A stretch of DNA of 64,000 nt from Ruminococcus sp. (GTDB lineage: Bacteria; Bacillota; Clostridia; Oscillospirales; Ruminococcaceae), in NCBI GenBank assembly GCA_015066935.1, contig SVNK01000007.1, forward strand, positions 1-64,000, given 5' to 3'. Below the pieces are notes generated by a model. It worked only from the letters and a program-made list of their open reading frames with translations. It did not search any database and was not told the origin of the DNA. Made by a program: the position numbers and the translations under genes. Shown here piece by piece: positions 1-9,900 of this stretch (position 1 is the stretch's first letter; each line of letters begins with the position of its first letter).

Positions 1-267
1 TATCATAAAAGTATGCTCAAAACCTTTGAGAGCAAGGAAAGCGAGCTTATGGCAAAGCTGGAGAGGGTTAAGATGTCCTCTCTCTGCGAGATAATCAATA
101 AGGGCGGTTATGATATTGACGCTCTGCGTGAAGCAGTAAAAATCGGAGATTTCAGCGGCATTCTTTCCAAAGATGAAGCTGAACCCGATACACAGAATAT
201 TGAAGAAACAGCGGCTTTTTCTACCGCTGTTGTTTCAAATACAGAGGAAAGGAAGAGTGATGAATGA
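1..267 (+). CDS. Hypothetical ICE protein, 3' part (frame open to window edge)
   Basis: Frame +1 is open from base 1 through ATG at 13 to the stop at 267; followed directly by ICE genes. Confidence 0.5.
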   Translation, partial: YHKSMLKTFESKESELMAKLERVKMSSLCEIINKGGYDIDALREAVKIGDFSGILSKDEAEPDTQNIEETAAFSTAVVSNTEERKSDE

Positions 268-813
268 TAAGATATGTAAATGTCGCAGATGATTTAAAAG
301 AAGCTATGCTGAAATTCTGCATAGAGCAGTCCCCTTATGAGAGTGTCGAGGATATAAAAAAACTAGTGGACTCGGCTTTTTCCACATTTGAGAAAATCCC
401 TAAAAAGTGGTTCAGAATTATACCTGTTTACTGTTACATTTTTTTATGTAGGAGATAACTATATCGACGAGATTTATCCCGACAGCGTTAAAGAAAATGG
501 CGTTCTCATAGAAAGAGCGATATACCTTGATACATTTTTTATCGGACACTATATTTGCGATTCGGGCGAGAGAATTAAGCGTGGATACGATATTTATTAC
601 GACCTCGACAAGCGTGAAATATCCCTTGTTTATAGGATTGAGGTTATCAACAATGGAGTAAAGAATACATACAGAGTTGAAACGGATTTGTTTGAGGATT
701 TCGATGCGTGGGAGTTTATGTTTGATATAACGACCGATGTTTCGAATATCCTCAAACAGAATTTGATTATTCCTGCAGCAATGTTGATAAAAAAAGAAAA
801 GGAGGCAGTTTAA
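264..813 (+). pseudogene. Hypothetical ICE protein, apparently split by a frameshift near 390-440
   Basis: ORFs 264-458 (frame 0) and 388-813 (frame 1) overlap; the second has no good start (TTG at 388) and continues as a coherent protein up to topB. Confidence 0.4.
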
Positions 814-814
814 T

Positions 815-2905
815 ATGTTCAGACTTATCATTTCAGAAAAGCTCTCGGTTTCCGCTTCCATTGCTTACTGCATAGGAGCAACAGAAAAGATTTCCGAAGG
901 CGATACATTCTACTGGCAGGGCAACGGCTACATTGTAACCAACGCTCTCGGACACCTGTTCGGTATCGGAATGCCCGAGGATTACGGCTGGGAAAGCTGG
1001 GAACTTGAAACACTTCCCCTTATTCCCAAGGAGTTTAAGCTGTTTCCGCTTAACGGCTACGGCGGTCAGATTAAGCTGCTTAAAAAGCTCATCAGCCGTG
1101 ATGATGTGATGGAAATTATCAATGCCTGTGACGCAGGACGTGAGGGCGAATGTATTTTCCGTTACATATATAACTACTTTGGCTGTACGAAGCCGACAAA
1201 ACGTCTTTGGATTTCCTCGCTTACCGATGAAAGTATCAAGCAGGGTATGAAGAATCTGCTTGACGGAAAGGAAAAGGACAACCTTTTTGCGGCAGGCTTC
1301 ACAAGAGCAAAGGCTGACTGGATACTCGGTATGAGTCTTTCACGTCTTTACAGTATTGTAAATGATGACAGCCACAAGGTTGGCAGAGTTAAAACCCCTG
1401 TTCTTAATATCGTCGCAAACCGTGATGAAGCGATTGCGGCATTTACAAAAAGACCGTTTTACAAGGTAGTCCTTGAAAACGGTGCTGGATGTGAAAATGT
1501 TTTTGATACCGCAGAGCAGGCAGAAACCGTGAGAGCAAAATGCAGCGGCAAGATTGCCGTTGTATCTTCCTCAAAAACAGAGCAGAAAAAGGAAAACCGT
1601 CCCTTGCTTCACAGTCTTACCTCTTTACAGCAGGAGGCAAACGATGTGTACGGAATGACAGCCGCCGATACGTTAAAGTCAGCACAGAGCCTTTACGAAA
1701 AGAAGCTTCTTACCTATCCTCGTACAGACAGCAGTTATCTTTCGGACGATATGATACCGCTTGTTGAGAGTATCGTAAAGTGCCTTGCGGGATATGACGG
1801 TGAACGTGTTCAGCGTTTGCAGGAGCAGGGACTTGTGATTGACAAGCGTATCATTGACAACAACAAGATTTCGGATCACCACGCTATTATTCCCACAAAC
1901 CTCATCGGCAGGCTTGACGATGAGAAGCTGGACGATAACGAACAGCGTATTGTAAAGCTGGTAATCAACCGTTTCCTTTGTGCTGTTGACAAGCCGTATA
2001 TCTACTCCGAAACAAAGTACGAATTTCTTGTTGAGGATGAGATTTTCAAACTGACGGTTAAAACTCCGATTGAATGGGGTTGGAAGCAGTACAAGCTGTC
2101 AGAGCCTGCTGAACTTGATGAAGATACAGACAAAGTGCTGTCTGTACTTTATTCCGAAAACGCAACCTTTACCGCAGATAACATTGAGGTAAAGCAGGGC
2201 GAAACAAAGCCGCCGAAGCATTTTACGGAAAGTACATTGCTTGCGGTTATGGAAAACATCGACCGTCTGATTGACGATAAGGAGCTGAAAGGCTTTGTCA
2301 AGGAGAGAGGACTTGGAACTCCCGCAACAAGAGCTTCGATCATCGAAGAACTTATTGTCGCAGGGTATATCGAGCGTAAAAAGAAACAGCTTGTTTCAAC
2401 CGATTATGGCAGAGCGTTTGCGGCTTCTGTTCCCGATAATGTAAAATCGGCAGAGTTGACCGCACATTGGGAACAGGTGCTTTCCGATATTGAAAACGGC
2501 AACGGCAATGCTGATATGCTGCTTGATGAAATCAAGAACAGCGTTTCGGAAATCATTGCTTTTGAAAAGAGCAGGGGCAATCGTGTCAAAGTCACACGAA
2601 AGGTAAGCGTGGGCAACTGTCCTCGCTGTGGAAGTCCTGTTATAGAAAACAGCAAGGCTTTCAGTTGCTCCGCAGGACGTGAAAAATGCGTTTTCTTTAT
2701 TTATAAGCAGGACAAGCGTATCGGCAGAAGCTACAAGGCTGACGAGATTGCGGAACTGCTTTCAAATGGCAAGGTTACGCTGAAGAATTGCACTTCATCA
2801 AAAGGGAATAAGTATAGTGCGGTGTTCTCGCTGGAAGATACGGGCAAGTATGTGAACCTCAAGATGGAGGAGTTTGTGGGCGGTAAGAAAAGGCGTGGTG
2901 CATAA
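815..2905 (+). CDS. topB: DNA topoisomerase III (type IA), ICE-encoded
   Basis: 696 aa; N-terminal TOPRIM (LIISEKLSVSASIAYCIGA), ACDAGREGECIFRYIY, LTYPRTDSSYLS active-site region, GLGTPATRASIIEELI; RBS GGAGG upstream. Confidence 0.95.
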   Translation: MFRLIISEKLSVSASIAYCIGATEKISEGDTFYWQGNGYIVTNALGHLFGIGMPEDYGWESWELETLPLIPKEFKLFPLNGYGGQIKLLKKLISRDDVMEIINACDAGREGECIFRYIYNYFGCTKPTKRLWISSLTDESIKQGMKNLLDGKEKDNLFAAGFTRAKADWILGMSLSRLYSIVNDDSHKVGRVKTPVLNIVANRDEAIAAFTKRPFYKVVLENGAGCENVFDTAEQAETVRAKCSGKIAVVSSSKTEQKKENRPLLHSLTSLQQEANDVYGMTAADTLKSAQSLYEKKLLTYPRTDSSYLSDDMIPLVESIVKCLAGYDGERVQRLQEQGLVIDKRIIDNNKISDHHAIIPTNLIGRLDDEKLDDNEQRIVKLVINRFLCAVDKPYIYSETKYEFLVEDEIFKLTVKTPIEWGWKQYKLSEPAELDEDTDKVLSVLYSENATFTADNIEVKQGETKPPKHFTESTLLAVMENIDRLIDDKELKGFVKERGLGTPATRASIIEELIVAGYIERKKKQLVSTDYGRAFAASVPDNVKSAELTAHWEQVLSDIENGNGNADMLLDEIKNSVSEIIAFEKSRGNRVKVTRKVSVGNCPRCGSPVIENSKAFSCSAGREKCVFFIYKQDKRIGRSYKADEIAELLSNGKVTLKNCTSSKGNKYSAVFSLEDTGKYVNLKMEEFVGGKKRRGA

Positions 2906-2913
2906 ATAAAAAT

Positions 2914-2937
2914 GCGGAAGCCTGAGATGGCTTCCGC
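2914..2937. terminator. Intrinsic-type hairpin after topB
   Basis: GCGGAAGCC-TGAGAT-GGCTTCCGC perfect 9-bp stem. Confidence 0.6.
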
Positions 2938-2956
2938 AGAATATATAAAATTAATA

Positions 2957-3889
2957 CTATGCTTTGGTGTGTTTAATTTTTGCAACACCAGATTCGTGTA
3001 TTACAATTATTATAAGGAAATCATTACTTGAAATAGCGTCTTCTATCAATTTGCATTGTTTTTTACCCGTCACTTGATTATTTGAGTAATTGTAATCAGC
3101 TAATGCTCCACATATGAAATCAGCGACCCTGTTCATCTCATCATAAAACATATTATCATTGATGTTTTCAGGTATTAGTTCGGCACAGGAATTCGACTTT
3201 TCATATGAAATATATTTTGAAATCATATTGTGAGAAGTAATATGATATAAAACTTCATATATTCCATTGTGCCAGTTGGTCATAGCATCTCTGTCAGAAA
3301 GCCAGCTAAAAAGTTCAATGTTAGGTACTTCTCTGTATATAAGGAGTTTTACGTAACTCGCCAAAAAGGTGGTTAAAAAGGTTCTTCTCAGCAATTTGTA
3401 GTTAAATGATTTTTTGTGAATAGAATTTTGAAGTGAAGCGAGTTGCTTGCTCATCTCTTTGTATGTAGAAGTATTTTTTGGCGTTGTTATTTGCCAATTG
3501 TCTGTAATATCTTTATAATCTGAAATTATTTTTTCGAGAGATGCTTTATGTGTATAGTTTTCAAAAATATTATTTTTTTCAAGTTTAAAGCTTATGCTAA
3601 AGAATAGTCCTGATTTGATAAAATTGCAAAATTCGTTTGTAACAGTTCTGCATTTTTTTAAATCCGTCTTTTGCATTGAATTTATAATGTCTTTTAGTTC
3701 AGGTATATTTATAATATGCGGAAATATTACAAAGGTGATAATGTCGTTGGGCTTGTTTGAATCATCAATACAATAATCGCTACAGACATACCATTTGGAT
3801 ACATCAGCATATTTGTTGAAAAAATCTTTGAGTTGTGTGATAGAGGATTTATTTACTGTGCTTTCAAGTAGTTCAAACATTCTGTTCAA
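2957..3889 (-). CDS. Uncharacterised protein, antisense cargo gene in ICE
   Basis: ORF open to 4108 but GGAGG lies 8 nt upstream of a TTG at 3889 (ATG at 3880); AT-rich; sits between topB and the giant helicase gene; no family recognised. Confidence 0.75.
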   Translation of the reverse strand: MNRMFELLESTVNKSSITQLKDFFNKYADVSKWYVCSDYCIDDSNKPNDIITFVIFPHIINIPELKDIINSMQKTDLKKCRTVTNEFCNFIKSGLFFSISFKLEKNNIFENYTHKASLEKIISDYKDITDNWQITTPKNTSTYKEMSKQLASLQNSIHKKSFNYKLLRRTFLTTFLASYVKLLIYREVPNIELFSWLSDRDAMTNWHNGIYEVLYHITSHNMISKYISYEKSNSCAELIPENINDNMFYDEMNRVADFICGALADYNYSNNQVTGKKQCKLIEDAISSNDFLIIIVIHESGVAKIKHTKA

Positions 3890-3971
3890 TGTACCTACCT
3901 CCTGTAGATTTGATTTAACTATATTATACCATATTCTCTGAAAAAACACAATCCGAAAGGAGCGATATTTA

Positions 3972-6900
3972 TTGTCAAGACTACAAACCGTCCGTGAAAA
4001 CTGGACGGACATAACAACAAAACTGCTTCGGGATAAACAGGAGCTTGCACATTTTCTGCGTTTTTCAGCAAAGATGTATAAGCAGAGTTTTTCCGACGCA
4101 GTTCTCATATATCAGCAGAATCCCAATTCCACAAAGGTTGCAACTCTTGAAACTTGGAACAAGCTGGGCAGGCTTGTAAACAAGGGCGAACACAGTATTG
4201 CCGTGTTTGGCGAGGATAGCAAATGCAAGCACCTTTTCGATATTTCACAGACAAACGGCAAGCGTGTTCCTGAGCTTTGGAAGTTGACGGAGGATTTATC
4301 CGCAGACCTTACCGCTGTTATCAATGAAAAGTACGGTAAGGATTGCAAGAACATTCAGGAAACTATTGCGGCTGTTGCTGTGGACAATATCAAAAGCCGT
4401 CTGCCTGATATGCAGTATGCGGTAGGGCAGATGAAGCTGTCAGAAAAGGATATTACGGCATATCAGCAGTCGGTTGTTTCAGCGGTACGATTTGTAATCG
4501 CAAACCGCTGTGAGCTTGACAGCGATATGAAAATATCGGGCGGTATTAACCTTAATGCCGCAGATATGTTTAAAGACAGCCGTGACCTTATCCGCTTTTG
4601 CAATATCGTAAATCAATCGGCAAAGGACGCTCTCTTGGAAATGGAGCGAGAAATTGTAAATATTCTTAAACAAAGGAGAGAACGAAGCAATGACATACAG
4701 ATTAAGTCCGACAGGACAGTATCTTCCCGAAATCCAGTACACACAGAACCCAAGAGAACAGGCACTTCTGAAAAAGTCGATAGGCAGATGGGGCAGAATG
4801 TGGCAGGAGTGGGTGAAAACGGAGTATCCCACAGAGGTTCAGATATTCATAATGGAGGGTCGCTGGAGCATAATTCCGAGGGAAATCGACAGAGAAGCGG
4901 AGAAACGCTTTCAGGAACTGGACGAGCAGTACCGACAGCAGAACCCCCGTCCGACAGCGTTCAGCGAGATACAGACTTGGGAGAAAACAAGAGTGCTGAC
5001 GATAGAACACAGGATAATGGAGGAAATCGTGTTCAGACTCAGAATGTAGTAGTCCAAAACCTTATCGACAGATTTCTTCACGCAGACTTCAATCGCCGCC
5101 TTGACAGTTACGAAACGGCGGGTATGGTCTTTATGGACTATGCAGATACATCATTTGACCCTGTGCAGTTCTTTGACAGATTTCATTCCGACAGATTTTC
5201 CGATACGCAGGCAGAGGAAATCAGAAACATTATCAAAGCGGCAATGCAGAGCCGTGAGTATGCTCCCGAACCTGTGACAGAGGAAGAACCCGTTATCGTA
5301 AACAACGAGGTTATGGAAACAACAGAGCTTCCGCCGCTTCTTGATGAAAACATCATAAACGGCATTATGAAGTACGACAGATTTTTCAAGGTCAAGCGTG
5401 ATGAAATCGCAGAGTTCTTCGAGGAAAATGAGGATTACGATAAACGCTGTGAGTTTATGAAATCAGTTTTCCGTATGGATGAATATACAGAGCTTGATGT
5501 AAATGATGTCCGTGCAGGATACAAGGCGGAAGCTGACGGTCTTACCGTTTGGGAAGGCAGCTATCTTTCCCGTACAAAGGAGTCAAAGTTAAGCTGGGAT
5601 TTGGTACAGAGCTTTACCGCTGACCTTATCGACAAAGGTAAATACCTTGATGAAAAGCCGAAACTGGCTGTTGAAGCTGTTAAGCCGAGTAGCGACTTGC
5701 ATATCCGCAGTTTTTCAGAACGGGACGGACAGATATTTGCAGAGGTTACGCAGGGTGAAAAAAGCTCCGTTGTTCCCGTAAAGCGTACCGATGAGGATAC
5801 TCCATATATCGAAATCGGCGGCAAACCTCACAAGCTGACGGATATTCAGAACTACGATTTGGAGCAATTTGAAATATTCCGTTCTCCCGTTACTCACGAT
5901 GTCAACGGATATTATGCAGATGATTTGGCAGAGGGAGATACCATTAAACTTGACGGAGAGCTGTGGACAGTAAAATCGGCAACTACATATTCCATTTCGC
6001 TTGTAAATGACAACGGTGAAAAGAATATATACAATTCCCCTGAAAGCAAGTGGCAGGAAACTATCACAAAGGAAGGCTTTGAGTTTGTTCCAGAAAAGGC
6101 ACTTGAAATTTCCGAGCCTGTTTTTGCTCAACCTGAACCCTTTTACACACAGGGCGAACAGCTCACTTTTTTCGGGGAGCCTGTTCCCATAGAGCAGACA
6201 GAAAAGAAAACAAGAGCAAAGCCTGTGAATATTGCAGTATCCCATACTGCTCCCACAACGGATATGGTAAATCACGTCCTGCGTGGAGGAAGTGCCGAGC
6301 CGAGAAGCCTTGAAAGAATTGTAGCACAGTTCCAGAAAGGCAAGAGCGTATCCGAAAACGCTGAATTTCTCCGTAAGGAATTTGGTGAGGATGGCAGGGG
6401 ATATAAATACGTTGCTCCTGATTTCAGCAGTGCCGCACTTGTAGCAAGCTGGACGGACAACACGGGCATTACTGTGGCTATCAGCAATACCGCATTTCCC
6501 GAAGGCAAAAACGCACATATTGAATGGAGCGAAGCCGCCGAGCGTATCGGTGAAATGCTTGAAAACGGCGAATACTGTTCACAGGACATTATTGACCGTG
6601 CGATTGACAACGATATGAAGGATATTGCAGGCAAGCTGTGGTATCTTCATCAGGATTGCGAGGTAGAATATTTCATTCCCGATGAAATGTTCAAGGGCGG
6701 TTTTCCCGACAGCACGGAAAGAATTAAGGCAAGCCTTACCAATTCCGCAACCTTGCAGAAATATATTGACGGACTTGAAGATTTAATTCGTCAGTACGAA
6801 CAGGATAGAAACGTTCTGCGTTTCCATTTCCACAAGCCGAAAGAGCTTCTTTCCCGTCTTAAAGATTTACAGCTTCCGAAGCGTGATTTTATTACAAAAT

Positions 6901-9900
6901 CAGATTTCAGCTATGAGCCTAAATTCTTTGTGACAGAGGACGAAAAGGACAAGCTGTTGACAGGTGGAAGCGGTGTGCAGTACGGCAAATTCCGTATCGA
7001 AAAGTTTTTCAAGGGAGAGCATACTGAAAAAGAAAAGATTGCTTTTCTTAAAAACGAATACGGCACAGGCGGACAGGGACGGTCAGGCTTCAACGAATGG
7101 CACGATGCAAAGGGTATAAGCTACAAGAAAGGTTCAATGTCAACTCCCGATTGTGAAACGTTTCTGAAATGGAACGAGGTTTCACAGCGTATCGACAGGC
7201 TTATTGCCGAGGGGCGATATGTCACACAAAAGGACATTGACGAGCGTATCAAGGACGCAAAGCGGACTTTAAAGTACAAGACTCTCGATGATGATTACAA
7301 CAGGGCGATGATTGAACAGGCTAAAAAGGTTCTTGAGGAATACGGGGTTTCTCCCGACGAAGAACCGAGGCAATCACCCCTTGAAAAAATCATTGCAAAA
7401 GCGGAAGCAGAGGGTATTCCCGTAGAGATTACAGACGAGCCTGCAAAGGAACGTGCTGTATTTATGGATAACCGTGATGAAACATATATCGAAGTTCAGC
7501 AGACTGAGGGCGGTGTGGAGTACACAATTTATGCTCCCGACCTTACTCCCGTTGACGGCGGTGAATGGGAAATGGAAGAAGCAATGGAACTGGACGAAGC
7601 TGCCGCCGCACTTTTACAGACTTCAACCTTTGCTCTTACTGAAATTTCCGATTATGACAGGTTTATCGAAATCGCAGACAGAAATACAGAACTTGATGCT
7701 CCTGCTGAGCTTGCAAAGCTGAAAAATGAGGCTTTTTCTGCACCTGTGCAGAAAGCCGAAGATCCGACGCAGAAACAACAGACGGAAATGCAGACAGTAA
7801 ACGATCCCGAAAAGATAACCGTTACAAAGAATGAGCCGAAAAGCGGTGTACCATACACATATCATTTCAATGCTGATGATGTTGTGACAGGCGGTGCAAA
7901 ATCAAAGTTCAAGGCGAATGTTGAAGCAATACAGGTGTTGCAGAAAATCGAAGCCGAGAATCGCTATGCAACGCCCGAAGAACAGTCGGTTATGGCAAAG
8001 TATGTAGGCTGGGGCGGTATTCCGCAGGCGTTTACAACAGACAGAGCCGCCGAAAGTTTAGGCGGTAATTTAGGCGAAGCCGCACCAAGCAGCTGGGAAA
8101 CCGAGCAGAAACAGCTCCGTGAGCTTCTTTCTCCCGATGAATACAAGGCGGCGAGAGCTTCAACGCTTACAAGTTTCTATACACCTCCCGAAGTTACCGA
8201 TGGTGTATATCAGGCACTTTCGCAGTTCGGTTTTGAGGGCGGCAATGTTCTTGAACCGAGTATGGGCGTAGGTAATTTCTTCTCAAAAATGCCTGAAAAT
8301 ATGCGTGACAATTCCCGTCTTTACGGTGTGGAGTTGGACAGCATTTCGGGTAGAATCGCACAGCAGCTCTATCCCAAGGAGCGTATCCAGATTAAAGGCT
8401 TTGAGCAGACCTCTTTCAATAACAACAGCTTTGATGTTGTTGTAGGTAATATTCCTTTCGGAGATTACCGTGTCAGCGATAAAGCCTATGATAAGCATAA
8501 TTTTAAGATACACGATTACTTTGCCGCAAAGTCTGTGGACAAGGTGAAGCCGGGTGGAGTAGTTGCACTTGTTACAAGCAAGTTCACTATGGACAAGCTG
8601 AACGAAAAGGCAAGACGATACCTTGCTGAACGCTGTGACTTGCTGGGAGCTGTCAGACTTCCGAACACTGCTTTTAAGCAGAACGCAGGAACAGAGGTCA
8701 CTACGGATATTCTCTTTTTGAAGAAAAGAGAAACAATGACCGTTGAGGTTCCCGATTGGGTTCATATGAGCGAAACGGCTGACGGTATTCCTTGTAATAA
8801 GTATTTCGTGGATAATCCAGATATGGTGCTTGGCACTATGGCTTGGGATGAGCGAATGAAAGGCAAGTACGGCGATGATAGCAGAGTGACAACCTGTGTT
8901 GCCGATGAGAGTATTCCGCTTTCGGAACAGCTCAAAGCGGCTATTGCAAAAATCGAAGGAAGCATTGAAACTGTCAGAGCCGAAGAAAAACAGCGTGATG
9001 AAGCTGACATTATTCCTGCCGACCCGTCGGTACGAAATTTCACACATACCGTTGTTGACGGAAAACTGTATTTCCGTGAAAACGAAGTTATGACGCAGGT
9101 AGCCGAAACGGGTAAGACCCTTGACAGAATGATGGGTATGCACAAAATACGTCAGGCGGCTATGGCAGTAATCGACGCACAGGCGGCAGGCTGTTCCGAT
9201 GAGGAACTGAAAGAGCTTCAGACAGAGCTTAATGCCGTATATGACAAATTCAGAAAGGCTTACGGAAATATAACGGACAGCGTGAATGAACGCTGTTTCA
9301 GACAGGACGATGATTTCAATACCCTTGCGGCACTTGAAATCGTGGATACAGAGAAAAAGACGGTAGAGAAAGCTGAGATTTTCTCAAAGCGTACCATTCA
9401 GCCCGAAGTTACTGTAACAAAGGTTGATACTCCGCAGGAAGCGTTGCAGGTATCCCTTGACCGCACGGGCAGAGTGGATATTGCATATATGTCACAGCTT
9501 GTAGGCTGTGAGCCTGAAAAGTTGATTGCCGATTTAGGCAATGATATTTTCAGAAATCCCGCCGCAATAAAGGATGATGAACCGCTGTCGGGATATGAGG
9601 AGGCTTCCGAATATCTTTCGGGCAATGTCAGAGAAAAGCTGAAAATTGCAAGAGAATATGCAAAGCATATCGACAGCGGTTTTGAAAAGAATGTTGCGGC
9701 TCTTGAAAAGGTTATCCCGAAAAACCTTGAAGCAAGTGAAATTTCCGTCCGTATCGGTGCGAACTGGATTGATGTTGAGGATTACAACAGATTTCTGAAA
9801 GAGTACGCAAAGGCTGATACAAGTATGTTCGGACATCCCGTAACCCGTACCAAAATGGGCGAATACAAGATTGAGGGTAAGTATCAAGACCACTCTATTG

